From: Woeseiaceae bacterium
GTDB taxonomy: Bacteria; Pseudomonadota; Gammaproteobacteria; Steroidobacterales; Woeseiaceae
Reading direction: 5' to 3'
DNA: 64,000 nucleotides
NCBI GenBank assembly: GCA_028277185.1
Contig: JANQGQ010000012.1
Coordinates: 539,046-603,045, forward strand
Shown piece by piece: positions 41,623-50,618 of the stretch. A program made the position numbers and the translations under genes. The notes beneath the pieces were generated by a model that did not search any database, had not been told where the DNA came from, and saw only the letters and a program-made list of their open reading frames with translations. The first letter of the stretch is position 1; each line of letters begins with the position of its first letter.

Positions 41623-44148
41623 TTAGCTTGCCTTCTTGGCCGTAGCCGTTTTCTTTCGCGGTGACGGTTTACGTTTCGCCGCCTTACGCGGTTTGGTCGG
41701 CGCTGTCTGCTGGCGACCGAGCTCGGACGGATCGAAATCGTCGACGTCGAGCAGCGCCGATGCTTTCTTGTGGTATTCGCGCAGCCGCCCGGCATCGTCG
41801 GCTGAGATGATTTCGGCCTTTTCGGCTTCCTCGATCTGATCGCCGAGGTAGTCCGACCGCAGCAGGCCTTCCTTGTGCGACTGTCGCAGCTTTTTTTCGA
41901 GGGGAGCGAGATCGACGGACAGGCGGAGCGCTTCTTCGAGCAGGCCGACCGGATTGCCGGGTTCGATCGCCGTATAGGCGAACTGGCTGAGTCGCTCGCG
42001 GCCCTCGCCGGGCTTCGTAACGAGGTCGACGATCTTGCCGCCCAGTTCGTCCGCCGGTGACGAGTAAGTCCGGCCCCGCGGGAAGATGAAGAAGCGCATG
42101 ACGCGCGCAACGAGCTGATTCGGGAAGTTGCGGAGGAACGAGTGCAGCGCTTCCTGCGCGTCGTACATGAGCGTGCGCACCGACCATTCGACGAGCGGCA
42201 GATCGCTGGCCCGACGTCCCTGATCTTCGAATTGCTTGAGAACGCAGGACGCCAGGTAGATCGCGCTCAGCACGTCGCCGAGGCGGGCCGACAGAAGCTC
42301 GCGTTTTTTGAGGGCGCCGCCCAGCGTCAGCATGGCGAAGTCCGAAGCCAGCGCGAACGCCGCGCTGTAGCGGTTGATGTTCTGATAGTAGCGTCGCGTC
42401 GGCGTGCTCAGCGGCACCCGGCTGAAGCGCGCGTGGGTGAGCGCCATGACGAACGAGCGCGCCATGTTGCTGATGGCGTAGCCGATATGCCCGAACAGCG
42501 CGTCGTCGAATTCGATCAGGCCGCGATCCTCGTCCTCGTCGGTCGCCGCGTTCAGTTCGCGCAGCACGAACGGATGGCAGCGGATTGCGCCCTGTCCATA
42601 GATGATGAGGCTGCGGGTCAGGATGTTCGCACCCTCGACGGTGATGGCGATGGGCGTGGCCATGTAGTGCCGGCCGAGGTAGTTACCGGGGCCCATCATG
42701 ATCGCCTTGCCGCCGTGGATGTCCATAGCGTCGTTGGCAACCTTGCGCCCGAGCTCGGTGCAGTGATACTTGAGAATCGCGGAGGGAACGGCCGGTTTCT
42801 CGCCCTGATCGATCGCGCCGGCCGTAACCGAGACGGCCGCGTTCATAATATAGGTGTGTCCGGCAATACGAGTGAGCGCTTCGCCCACGCCCTCGAAATT
42901 GCTGATCGACGTGTTGAACTGGCGGCGAATCTTCGCGTAGGCACCGGACGCGTAGGCTGCCGCCTGGCCGCCGCCCGCCGACGTCGACGGCAGCGTGATC
43001 GCGCGTCCGACCGACAGCAACTCGACGAGCATCTTCCAGCCCTTGCCGGCCATTTCCTGGCCGCCGATGATGTAGTCGAGCGGCACGAAGACGTCCTTAC
43101 CCGACGTCGGGCCGTTTTGGAACGCGATAGACAAGGGGTAGTGCCGGCGGCCGATCGATACGCCCGGGGTCGACGTCGGGATCAGCGCCGCCGTGATGCC
43201 GTAGTCGTCCACGTCGCCGATCAGGTGATCGGGGTCGTAGAGCTTGAACGCAAGCCCCAGAACCGTGGCGACCGGCGCCAGCGTTATGTAGCGCTTATCC
43301 CAGTTGAGCCGAATGCCGACGATCTCTTCGCCTTCCCATTCGCCTTTGCAGACGACGCCGCTGTCGATCAGGGACGCGGCGTCCGACCCCGCCTGCGGCG
43401 ACGTCAGAGCGAAACAGGGAATCTCCGTGCCGTTTGCGAGGCCCGGAAGATAGCGCTGCTTCTGTTCTTCGGTTCCGTAGTGCAGGAGAAGCTCCGCGGG
43501 GCCGAGGGAGTTAGGCACCCCGACAGTCGACGATGCCGTCGCGTTGCGGCTTGCAAGCTTCTGGATGACGACGGCGTTCGCGAATGCCGAGAACTCCAGG
43601 CCGCCGTACTCCTTCGGGATGATCATCGCGAAGAACTTGTGCTCGATCATGAAATCCCAAACCGGCTTCGGCATGTCCGCCAGCTCGTGAGAAATCTCCC
43701 AGTCGTCGAGCATCCTGCAGAGTTCCTCACAGGGGCCGTCGACGAAGGCCTGCTCTTCGGCCGACAGAGCCGGCGCAGGATAGGACATGAGGCGGTCCCA
43801 GTCCGGCATGCCCGAGAAAAGCTCGCCGTCCCACCAGACGTTGCCGGCTTCGAGGGCTTCCCGCTCCGTGTTCGACATGGAGGGCAGCATCTTGCGATAG
43901 ATCTCGAGCAGCGGCTTCGTGATCTTCTCTCTGCGGAACTCCGTGAGGTTGGGCACGACCATCAGACCGAAGGCCGCATACAGCAGCATCAGCCACCACC
44001 ACGCGCCGTTCCCGAAGAGCGTGTAGGCGACCAGAGCGGCGCCGGCCGCAAACGTCGCCGTGCGCAGGTCGACGCGCTGATAGGCGAGATAGAGAGCGCC
44101 GCCTGCGAAGAGCAGGAACCAGAACGAACTGACGACAAAAGCGGACAA
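41623..44148 (-). CDS. fadE: Acyl-CoA dehydrogenase, FadE type
   Basis: This 841-residue membrane-associated flavoenzyme catalyses the first step of fatty acid beta-oxidation. The N-terminus has two or three helices, then AKITKPLLEIYRKMLPSMSNTEREAL-like sequence (KITKPLLEIYRKMLPSMSNT). The dehydrogenase core includes FALTSPQAGSDAASLIDSG, GGQEMAGKGWKMLVELLSVG and DIHGGKAIMMGP. The C-terminal 30 residues are a Lys/Arg/Ala-rich tail (PRKAAKRKPSPRKKT) absent from E. coli FadE. Monocistronic on the minus strand. Confidence 0.93.
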   Translation of the reverse strand: MSAFVVSSFWFLLFAGGALYLAYQRVDLRTATFAAGAALVAYTLFGNGAWWWLMLLYAAFGLMVVPNLTEFRREKITKPLLEIYRKMLPSMSNTEREALEAGNVWWDGELFSGMPDWDRLMSYPAPALSAEEQAFVDGPCEELCRMLDDWEISHELADMPKPVWDFMIEHKFFAMIIPKEYGGLEFSAFANAVVIQKLASRNATASSTVGVPNSLGPAELLLHYGTEEQKQRYLPGLANGTEIPCFALTSPQAGSDAASLIDSGVVCKGEWEGEEIVGIRLNWDKRYITLAPVATVLGLAFKLYDPDHLIGDVDDYGITAALIPTSTPGVSIGRRHYPLSIAFQNGPTSGKDVFVPLDYIIGGQEMAGKGWKMLVELLSVGRAITLPSTSAGGGQAAAYASGAYAKIRRQFNTSISNFEGVGEALTRIAGHTYIMNAAVSVTAGAIDQGEKPAVPSAILKYHCTELGRKVANDAMDIHGGKAIMMGPGNYLGRHYMATPIAITVEGANILTRSLIIYGQGAIRCHPFVLRELNAATDEDEDRGLIEFDDALFGHIGYAISNMARSFVMALTHARFSRVPLSTPTRRYYQNINRYSAAFALASDFAMLTLGGALKKRELLSARLGDVLSAIYLASCVLKQFEDQGRRASDLPLVEWSVRTLMYDAQEALHSFLRNFPNQLVARVMRFFIFPRGRTYSSPADELGGKIVDLVTKPGEGRERLSQFAYTAIEPGNPVGLLEEALRLSVDLAPLEKKLRQSHKEGLLRSDYLGDQIEEAEKAEIISADDAGRLREYHKKASALLDVDDFDPSELGRQQTAPTKPRKAAKRKPSPRKKTATAKKAS

Positions 44149-44256
44149 GGCAGATTCCTCAGTGCTTGAGTTTGGCGGGTAACGGCAAAACGAAACTAAA
44201 CCCTATCATTCGTCGCACTCCCGTGCCATCGACGCGTTCGCGGTTGTCGCGCCTCC

Positions 44257-45234
44257 TTACAGGAGCGATTCGATCGCCGCACGTTCCTCCCGGAGTTCGG
44301 TCTCCGTCGCCGCCATTCTTTCGCGACTGAAGTCGCTTATTCCTAGATCCTGAACGATTTGGTATTCACCGTTGCTGCAACGAACCGGAAACGAGTACAC
44401 GATGCCCGCTTCGATCCCGTAACTCCCGTCAGCGGGGATCGCCATGCTTACCCAGTCGTCTTCGGGGGTTCCGAGCGCCCAGTCGTGCATGTGATCGATG
44501 GCGGCCGAAGCGGCGGACGCCGCCGACGATGCGCCGCGAGCCTCGATGATCGCGGCGCCGCGCTGCTGAACGACCGGAATGAAATCGCTCGTCAGCCAGT
44601 TCTCGTCGACGAGTTCGCTTGCTGCCCGACCGTTGACGGTGGCGTTGCTCACGTCCGGGTACTGCGTTGCGGAGTGATTGCCCCAGATAGTCATGCAGCG
44701 GATGTCGTTGACGTGAGCTTCGGCCTTCTGTGCAAGCTGCGCCAGCGCCCGGTTGTGGTCGAGACGCGTCATGGCCGTGAACTGCCGCGGGTCGATGTCC
44801 GGCGCGTTGCTGGACGCGATCAGGGCATTCGTGTTGGCCGGATTCCCCACGACGAGGACGCGTATGTTGCGGTCGGCGTGATCGTTGATCGCCTTACCCT
44901 GGACGGAGAAGATCGCGGCATTGGCCTCAAGCAGATCCTTGCGCTCCATTCCCGGCCCGCGGGGACGGGCGCCCACCAGCAGCGCGTAATTGCTGTCGCC
45001 GAAAGCGACGTTCGGGTCGTCCGTGGCGACGACGCCGGCCAGCGTCGGAAATGCACAGTCGTCGAGTTCCATGACAACACCGTTCAGCGCGGGCAGCGCC
45101 GGAGGGATCTCGAGCAGCTGGAGAACGACCGGCTGATCCTGACCGAGCATCTGGCCGGAAGCGATGCGAAAGGCAAGCTGGTAGCCGATCTGGCCGGCGG
45201 CGCCGGTGATCGTGACGCGAACGGGTGCTTTCAT
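44257..45234 (-). CDS. mdh: Malate dehydrogenase
   Basis: This 325-residue NAD-dependent enzyme oxidises malate to oxaloacetate in the TCA cycle. It has [58 protein letters not shown] and the proton-relay His in [14 protein letters not shown]. The MDH type resembles the cytosolic eukaryotic group used by many Proteobacteria lacking the E. coli type. Confidence 0.95.
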   Translation of the reverse strand: MKAPVRVTITGAAGQIGYQLAFRIASGQMLGQDQPVVLQLLEIPPALPALNGVVMELDDCAFPTLAGVVATDDPNVAFGDSNYALLVGARPRGPGMERKDLLEANAAIFSVQGKAINDHADRNIRVLVVGNPANTNALIASSNAPDIDPRQFTAMTRLDHNRALAQLAQKAEAHVNDIRCMTIWGNHSATQYPDVSNATVNGRAASELVDENWLTSDFIPVVQQRGAAIIEARGASSAASAASAAIDHMHDWALGTPEDDWVSMAIPADGSYGIEAGIVYSFPVRCSNGEYQIVQDLGISDFSRERMAATETELREERAAIESLL

Positions 45235-45362
45235 TGGTTTGATCCTGAATCTTGTTTTGAAGTTAGCGATGCGGGTTCGGAGGCGCGGGAATCAGCGCCT
45301 CCGGGCGCGCGATTCTAGCACCAAGCCAGGATGCGTGGTGACGCGGCGTCGTGCGCGAGGCC

Positions 45363-46049
45363 TTACAGATCGATCGGCGGTGCTTCGGGAAACGCCTCGC
45401 GATAGCGCAGGTATTCGGCAATGGCACCGTCGCGATGCCCTGCTTCCAGCAGGTCCACGATGCACTGCCGCCAGCTTTCCGGATCGTGGCGCTGCTCGTC
45501 ATCGCAAGACGGGAGAGCCGTCGCGGCGACATCGATCGAGGCGGGTGCTACGGAAGGCGCCCGTCTGGAGACACCGTTTGTGGCCGACTCCTGCTCTGCC
45601 ACGCTTGCTGCGGTTTCCCGGTCGCTGCCGGCGCGGCGGGAGCCCGGCGCCGGCGCGCTCATCGTAGTCGATGAATCGAACCGCTCGCGTTTTTCGGTGG
45701 GGGTTATCGCCGCCGGCGCTGCTTTGCCATCCGGATCTGCGAGCACGTTCAGCTCCGGGAGGTCCCTGGCTGCGTCGTCGCCCGGCGGTTCGGCGACGGG
45801 CGGGGGCGGCTCGGGGCCGAGCGTGGTGACCTGCATGACGAGGACCAGCGACAGCCCGATGGTTGCCGCCCATGCCAGCGGCCGAAATGCCGGCCAGCGC
45901 CGTCCCTTGTTGAGTGCTGCCGCGTACCCGGCCTCATTGAGCACGCTACGGTTCAGGTGTTCGGGAACCGTCTCGGCGGCGCTCTCGCGGTATGCGCGTC
46001 TGACGGTATCGTCCACGATCTGTTCGTCCGGGCGGGAGCTTTCGTTCAT
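45363..46049 (-). CDS. Putative anti-sigma factor (single-pass membrane protein)
   Basis: The 228-residue protein has an N-terminal cytoplasmic segment of about 55 residues (RRAYRESAAETVPEHLNRSVLNEAG), one membrane helix (LAWAATIGLSLVLVMQVTTL), a Pro/Ala-rich periplasmic linker and a C-terminal domain with SCDDEQRHDPESWRQCIVDLLEAGHRDGAIAEYLRYREAFP, carrying two cysteines. It overlaps the ECF sigma gene (ATGA), the usual sigma/anti-sigma pairing. It lacks a recognisable zinc HxxxCxxC motif, so the anti-sigma role rests on context. Confidence 0.7.
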   Translation of the reverse strand: MNESSRPDEQIVDDTVRRAYRESAAETVPEHLNRSVLNEAGYAAALNKGRRWPAFRPLAWAATIGLSLVLVMQVTTLGPEPPPPVAEPPGDDAARDLPELNVLADPDGKAAPAAITPTEKRERFDSSTTMSAPAPGSRRAGSDRETAASVAEQESATNGVSRRAPSVAPASIDVAATALPSCDDEQRHDPESWRQCIVDLLEAGHRDGAIAEYLRYREAFPEAPPIDL

Positions 46050-46657
46050 GGCGTATCCTGGCTGTCGTTGAGCGCCGACCTGAGTTTCCGCACGGCATAG
46101 CGCAACCGGCTTTTCGTCGCTTCGCGCTTGCTGTCGGTGACGAAGGCAATCTCGTCGATGCCCAGACCCGCTTCCTCGTGCAGCAGGAACACGTCACGCT
46201 GCTCGTCCGGCAGGGTAGCCAGCGCCTTTTCAAGCCGACGCCGCGCCAGCGAGGTTTCGGTTTGCGCTTCCGGCGATTCCTCCTGGCCCGCCTGCGAGTC
46301 CGGATCGACGTCTATCCCGCTCCGGTAGCGCCGGTTGCGGCGGACGTAATCGATGAAGCAGTTGTGTGCGACGCGGTACAGATAGGTGGTGAATTTCGCG
46401 CTCGGCCGGTAGCGGCTTCGCGCCCGAATGATCTTGCTCCAGGCTTCCTGATAGAGATCCTCGGCGGCGGCGGCGTCACCCCCGAGGCGCAGGAAGTATC
46501 GGTACAGAGCGTCGTTGTGCCGGCGATACAGTTCTTCGAATGCGCGCGCGTCCCCGTCTTTGAAGCGCAGCATCAGGGCGCTGTCGTCAGGCTTCATGCT
46601 GCGAGCATAGGTGAGCGCTCCGGGATCTGGAAGCGAACTCGCCGCCGTGGCGCTCAT
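46046..46657 (-). CDS. ECF-family RNA polymerase sigma factor
   Basis: The 203-residue sigma factor has region 2 (AFEELYRRHNDALYRYFLRL, AEDLYQEAWSKI, TYLYRVAHNCFIDYVRR) and region 4 (LPDEQRDVFLLHEEAGLGIDEIAFVTDSKREATKSRLRYAVRKLR). AGGAGG lies eight bases before the ATG at 46657, preferring that start over MKPDD at 46597. The co-encoded membrane protein overlaps it. The stimulus is unknown. Confidence 0.9.
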   Translation of the reverse strand: MSATAASSLPDPGALTYARSMKPDDSALMLRFKDGDARAFEELYRRHNDALYRYFLRLGGDAAAAEDLYQEAWSKIIRARSRYRPSAKFTTYLYRVAHNCFIDYVRRNRRYRSGIDVDPDSQAGQEESPEAQTETSLARRRLEKALATLPDEQRDVFLLHEEAGLGIDEIAFVTDSKREATKSRLRYAVRKLRSALNDSQDTP

Positions 46658-46790
46658 ATTATGTGCCTCCTGAGCTCTCCCGAGCGCCGGCAGGTTCCAG
46701 CAGATATTTCGTAACCCATTGATATATTGACGAATCGTTGTCCGGATCCACTCAATAAACGTCAGAACCGCGATTGTGGGGTCGCCAAGC

Positions 46791-46830
46791 TTGCAAATGG
46801 CGAGATTGGTGTTATAGTTGACTATAACAC
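46791..46830 (+). promoter_or_regulatory. Sigma-70-like promoter overlapped by YtrA-type operator
   Basis: TTGCAA (46791-46796) and TATAGT (46813-46818) are spaced by 16 bases. The perfect inverted repeat GTGTTATAG / CTATAACAC (46809-46817 and 46822-46830, spacer TTGA) covers the -10 box. GTGT-N-ACAC palindromes are the known targets of YtrA-subfamily GntR repressors, and such a gene lies in the downstream operon. Autorepression is therefore likely. Confidence 0.78.
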
Positions 46831-46856
46831 CCGATCACCAACGGAAGGATCTCCCA

Positions 46857-47108
46857 ATGAAAGCGAAGGCGTCCCAGTACCTCAACGAGCTGGTCAGCCT
46901 GACGGTACTCGTCCTGATGGTGCTGGCGCTGGCGACGGGACCGAGCCCCTGGTCGGCCGCGGCGGCAGATCACGGCGCGGATCAGCGGTCCGTCCCGCTG
47001 GTGAGCAACGCCCTGATGCCGACGGTAGTTGAGAGTCCGGGCGTCCGCGCCGGACAGGTCGTGCTCCGCAACGATACTGTCGAGAGGCGCGGGGCCGAGG
47101 CGCGTTGA
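46857..47108 (+). CDS. Small single-span membrane or secreted protein heading the YtrA-type operon
   Basis: This 83-residue protein has a hydrophobic stretch (LVSLTVLVLMVLALATGPSPW) near the N-terminus and a hydrophilic tail ending in many Arg and Glu residues. GGAAGG lies eight bases before the ATG. I recognise no family. It directly follows the operator and precedes the GntR and ABC genes, so it is probably part of the same response, but a terminator-like hairpin separates them. Confidence 0.55.
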   Translation: MKAKASQYLNELVSLTVLVLMVLALATGPSPWSAAAADHGADQRSVPLVSNALMPTVVESPGVRAGQVVLRNDTVERRGAEAR

Positions 47109-47188
47109 ATGCCGTCGGTGTCGGGCATTGTATGGCCGCCGGTTTTTGATTCCGTCACTCTGACGAGTAAGGTAGCGACGGAGAGCTT

Positions 47189-47220
47189 CCGCCGGTCCCT
47201 CCGGGGCCGGCGGCCTTTTT
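47189..47220 (+). terminator. Terminator/attenuator between the small ORF and the GntR gene
   Basis: CCGCCGG and CCGGCGG (47189-47213) form a strong stem with a short inner extension, followed by CCTTTTT. It would reduce transcription from the first gene into gntR and the ABC genes, giving the small protein a higher level than the rest. Confidence 0.7.
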
Positions 47221-47275
47221 GATCGTCATGGCAGAATTGTCCGCAAATCTCGCCTCGAGGATCGGCAGGGTATCG

Positions 47276-47665
47276 ATGGACCCAAACTGGAACGACGACA
47301 TACCGATCTACCGGCAGCTACGCGATCGCGTGGTTGCAATGATTCTCGAGGGCGTTCTGGGAGACGGGGACGCGCTGCCCTCGGTGCGCAACGTTGCGGC
47401 CGAGTACCGGCTCAACCCCCTGACCGTGCTCAAGGGTTATCAGGAACTCGTCGACGAAGGTCTCGTCGAGAAGAAGCGCGGCCGCGGCATGTTCGTCAAC
47501 GAAGGCGCGCAGAAGCAGTTGCTGCGCGATGAGCGTCAACGCTTCATCGAGCAGGACTGGCCGAAGATACTCGAAACCATCGATCGCCTGGGCCTGTCGG
47601 CGGACGAGCTTCTGAGCGGCAACGGGCGGCGGGCGGCGGAGAAGGACGATGACCAGGCTCGTTGA
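47276..47665 (+). CDS. GntR-family regulator, YtrA subfamily
   Basis: The 129-residue repressor has the YtrA-type opening NWNDDIPIYRQLRDRVVAMI, a winged helix with LPSVRNVAAEYRLNPLTVLKGYQELVDEGLVEKKRGRGMFV and only a short C-terminal helix, instead of a ligand domain. In-frame starts at 47219 and 47228 exist, but YtrA proteins begin near this Met and AGGG lies just upstream. It probably binds the GTGT palindrome at 46809 and controls the following ABC genes in response to envelope stress. Confidence 0.85.
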   Translation: MDPNWNDDIPIYRQLRDRVVAMILEGVLGDGDALPSVRNVAAEYRLNPLTVLKGYQELVDEGLVEKKRGRGMFVNEGAQKQLLRDERQRFIEQDWPKILETIDRLGLSADELLSGNGRRAAEKDDDQAR

Positions 47666-48506
47666 AGCGCAAAACGTGAGCAAGCGCTATGGCAGAGTCC
47701 AGGCCGTCGACAATGTCAGCTTCAGCGTCGAGGAAGGCAGAATCCTCGGGCTGTTCGGGCCCAACGGCGCCGGCAAGACGACTCTGCTGAAAGCAGTGCT
47801 GGGTCTGACCGATTGCGATGGCCAGCTCTCGGTACTCGGACTGGACCCGTTTCGGCAGCGCAAGGAACTGCTCAACAACATATGCTACATCGCCGACGTG
47901 GCGGTGCTGCCACGCTGGATGCGCGTCAGCCGCTTACTCGATTTCGTCGAGGCTACCCATCCGCGCTTCTCCCGCAAGTCCGCCGAGGAGCTGTTGTCGC
48001 GTACCTCGGTGCGCAAGGACGCCAAGGTGCGCGAGCTGTCGAAAGGCATGGTGACTCAGCTGCATCTGTCCCTGATCACCGCGATCGATGCCAGGCTGCT
48101 GATTCTCGACGAGCCGACACTCGGTCTCGATATCCTTTTTCGCAAGGAGTTCTACGGCAACCTGCTTGCCGAGTACTTCGACGAGCAGCGGACGATCCTG
48201 ATCACTACGCACCAGGTGGAGGAGATCGAGAACATCCTCACGGACATTATGTTCATTCATAACGGGCGCATCCTGCTCGACGCTCCGATGGACTCCCTCG
48301 GCGACCAGTATCTGGAACTGATGACGAGCGGCGAGAAGGCCGATACCGCGCGCGGCTTGCGGCCGTTGTTCGAGCGCGAAGTGTTCGGCAAGAGCGTTAT
48401 GACCTTCGAAAACGCGGACCGTGGACGGCTGGAGATGCTCGGCGAGCTGCGTGTGCCGTCCGTCGCGGATCTGTTCGTCGCCAAGGTCAAGGGGGCAGTC
48501 GCGTGA
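47649..48506 (+). CDS. ABC transporter ATP-binding protein of the YtrA-type operon
   Basis: The 285-residue ATPase has Walker A GPNGAGKTTLLKAV, a signature degenerated to LSKGMVTQLHLSL, Walker B LLILDEPTLGLD and switch TTHQVEEIENI. The non-canonical signature (SKGM instead of SGGQ) is shared with YtrB-like ATPases. It overlaps gntR by 17 bases and the permease gene by four (GTGA). Confidence 0.9.
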   Translation: MTRLVEAQNVSKRYGRVQAVDNVSFSVEEGRILGLFGPNGAGKTTLLKAVLGLTDCDGQLSVLGLDPFRQRKELLNNICYIADVAVLPRWMRVSRLLDFVEATHPRFSRKSAEELLSRTSVRKDAKVRELSKGMVTQLHLSLITAIDARLLILDEPTLGLDILFRKEFYGNLLAEYFDEQRTILITTHQVEEIENILTDIMFIHNGRILLDAPMDSLGDQYLELMTSGEKADTARGLRPLFEREVFGKSVMTFENADRGRLEMLGELRVPSVADLFVAKVKGAVA

Positions 48507-49420
48507 TAGCCAATCAGCTGGCATTGATTAAACGCGAGCTTTGGGAGCACCGATCGTTCGGGATCACGCCGCTCGCCGTGGCATCGGTGATGGCAATCGG
48601 AACCCTGTCCTTCATGGTCATCGGCTCTGGTTTCAGGGACGTCATCGACATGGCGCTGGTCGGCGCATCGAACGTCGGCGAGACCGAGCGTCGGGCAATG
48701 CTGACCGGCCTGCTGTCTGTCTACACGGTCGTCGTTGCGATTTCGATGGGTATCGTGACCGTGTTCTACTGCCTCGACTGTCTGTACGCCGAGCGCAAGG
48801 ATCGCAGCATCCTGTTTTGGAGATCGCTCCCGATTACCGATGCCGAGACGGTCGTTTCCAAACTGCTCGTGGCCATGCTCGTGATTCCGGCCGCCACCTA
48901 CGCGGCAATCGTGGCAACTCATCTTCTCGTTTTGCTCATGGCGAGTGTCTGGGTAGAGATGCAGGGCGGCAGCGCCGCTCATCTGCTTTGGAACGGCGCC
49001 GCTTTGCTCGACAATTGGGTCGCGACGCTGGTCCTCGTGTTTGCCGTGCCGCTGTGGCTCGCACCGTTCATCGGCTGGTTCGTCTTCGTGTCCGGTGTCG
49101 TCAAGCGCTCGCCCCTGCTGATGGCTTTTCTGCCGATTGCCGTGCTGCCGCTCATCGAGTTGACGTTCGAGTCGCACTTGCTCGTAAAGGCGATCTGGGC
49201 GCGGCCGTTCAGTATTCCTCTGTTCGGCGTCGACAGCGTCGAAGGCATGATGGACCGCGCCGGGGGCGGCATCGAGCTGCGGGAAGAGATGGTGAGTCTC
49301 GCGGCAACGCTGGATGTCGGGAAGTTCGTTTCCAGCCCCTCGTTGTGGCTCGGCCTGGTCGTGTGCGGCCTGCTGGCTGCCGCCGCCGTCTACGTCAGGC
49401 GCTATCGCGACGAGTCCTGA
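48503..49420 (+). CDS. ABC transporter permease of the YtrA-type operon
   Basis: The 305-residue protein has about six membrane segments, with an N-terminal helix (FGITPLAVASVMAIGTLSFMVIGSG), the cytoplasmic LDCLYAERKDRSILFWRSLPITDAETVVSKLL, which is typical of ABC-2 permeases in these operons, and several later helices. It probably forms an exporter with the preceding ATPase. The 3' end overlaps the convergent pspF gene by 19 bases, linking two envelope-stress systems physically. Confidence 0.87.
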   Translation: MIANQLALIKRELWEHRSFGITPLAVASVMAIGTLSFMVIGSGFRDVIDMALVGASNVGETERRAMLTGLLSVYTVVVAISMGIVTVFYCLDCLYAERKDRSILFWRSLPITDAETVVSKLLVAMLVIPAATYAAIVATHLLVLLMASVWVEMQGGSAAHLLWNGAALLDNWVATLVLVFAVPLWLAPFIGWFVFVSGVVKRSPLLMAFLPIAVLPLIELTFESHLLVKAIWARPFSIPLFGVDSVEGMMDRAGGGIELREEMVSLAATLDVGKFVSSPSLWLGLVVCGLLAAAAVYVRRYRDES

Positions 49421-50433
49421 GCCCTTGGGGCGATCCGGTATTTGCGCAGCTTGCCGCGAAGCTGGTGGTAGCTGAGACTCAGCAGATCCGCCGCGCGTCG
49501 CTGGTTGTATCTGGCTTTGTCGAGCGCGGCCTCCAGCAACGCTTTTTCGGTGTCCGCAAGCCGCGCTTTCAGGTCGGTCGGCAAAAGCCGCTCCCGCGCC
49601 TTCGCGGCCGGTAAATCCGGTTCCACGGGGGCAGTCCCCGATTGCGGCTGAAACGGTGAGTCGAACGGGTCGAAGGCAATTTCGCTGATCGTTGCTTCCG
49701 GATCGGTCGATCGGTACACGGAGCGCTCGACGGCGTTTTTCAGCTCGCGGACGTTGCCCGGCCAGCCGTGCCGCAACAGCGACGACGAGGCGCGTGCCGA
49801 GAAGCCAGCAAACAGATCCCGTCGCAACTCCGCCGCCATGTTCACCGCAAACGCATAGGCGAGAGGAAGAATGTCCTCCGGCCGCTCCCTGAGCGGCGGA
49901 ACCGTAACGACGTCGAAGGCCAGCCGGTCGAGCAGATCTTCGCGAAACCGGCCGTCCCGGGCCAGTTCGGGAAGGTTGGCATTCGTCGAGCCGACGATCC
50001 TGACGTCGACCGTGATGGTTTCATTGCCCCCGACGCGCTGGATCTCGCCGTATTCGATGACGCGGAGGATCTTCTCCTGCATCCTGAGCGACACCGTCGC
50101 CAGTTCGTCGAGAATCAACGTCCCGCCGTCAGCGCTCTCGAAGTGACCCACATGCGTCCGGGCCGCCCCGGTGAACGCTCCGGCCTCGTGGCCGAACAAC
50201 TCCGACTCCAGGATAGATTCCGTCAGCGCGGCGCAATTGACCTTGACCATGCGGTTTTCCCACCGGTCCGACAAAAAATGCAGGCGGGATGCAATCAGCT
50301 CCTTGCCGGTACCGCGCTCGCCTACGACGAGCACGGGTTTCGAAAGCGGCGCCGCCCGGGAGACGTGTTCCAGCATCTCCAGAAAGACCGGCGCCTCGCC
50401 GATGATGGTTTGCTTGTCCCGCCCGCCAGTCAT
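49402..50433 (-). CDS. pspF: Phage shock protein operon transcriptional activator PspF
   Basis: This 343-residue sigma-54 enhancer-binding protein has a AAA domain with Walker A GERGTGKELIA, the sigma-54 contact loop GAFTGA, Walker B GGTLILDE and a C-terminal Fis-type helix-turn-helix (YNQRRAADLLSLSYHQLRGKLRKY). It lacks a receiver domain, as expected for PspF, which is inhibited by PspA. Start MTGGRDKQT chosen by comparison with PspF; an upstream in-frame start adds 12 residues. It is divergent from pspA. Confidence 0.93.
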   Translation of the reverse strand: MTGGRDKQTIIGEAPVFLEMLEHVSRAAPLSKPVLVVGERGTGKELIASRLHFLSDRWENRMVKVNCAALTESILESELFGHEAGAFTGAARTHVGHFESADGGTLILDELATVSLRMQEKILRVIEYGEIQRVGGNETITVDVRIVGSTNANLPELARDGRFREDLLDRLAFDVVTVPPLRERPEDILPLAYAFAVNMAAELRRDLFAGFSARASSSLLRHGWPGNVRELKNAVERSVYRSTDPEATISEIAFDPFDSPFQPQSGTAPVEPDLPAAKARERLLPTDLKARLADTEKALLEAALDKARYNQRRAADLLSLSYHQLRGKLRKYRIAPRAQDSSR

Positions 50434-50566
50434 TGGTGCAATTCGCCAGAGGGAAGTAAAATTTACCACAAATTGGTCAGAATTGCCACGTTCCTGAACC
50501 CTTGAGATTCCGAGCCGTTCCCAATATTTTCATTAAAAACAAACAGTTGATCAGAATCCTGTAAAC

Positions 50567-50582
50567 TGGCACACAACCTGCA
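50567..50582 (+). promoter_or_regulatory. Sigma-54 promoter of the psp operon
   Basis: TGGCACACAACCTGCA matches the -24/-12 consensus TGGCAC-N5-TTGC with GG and GC ten bases apart. It lies 36 bases before the pspA start. A near-IHF site (GATCAACTGTTTG on the minus strand, 50540-50552) lies just upstream. PspF would activate from the region between pspF and this promoter. Confidence 0.85.
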
Positions 50583-50618
50583 ATGACTATGGCGAAACCC
50601 ACCAAAGGAGCATTCGCC

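Noticed and set aside
46671..46698. ECF-type autoregulated promoter (GGAACC at 46693-46698, minus) for the sigma factor
   Set aside because: The matching -10 region would fall on the ribosome binding site of the gene itself, leaving no workable leader.
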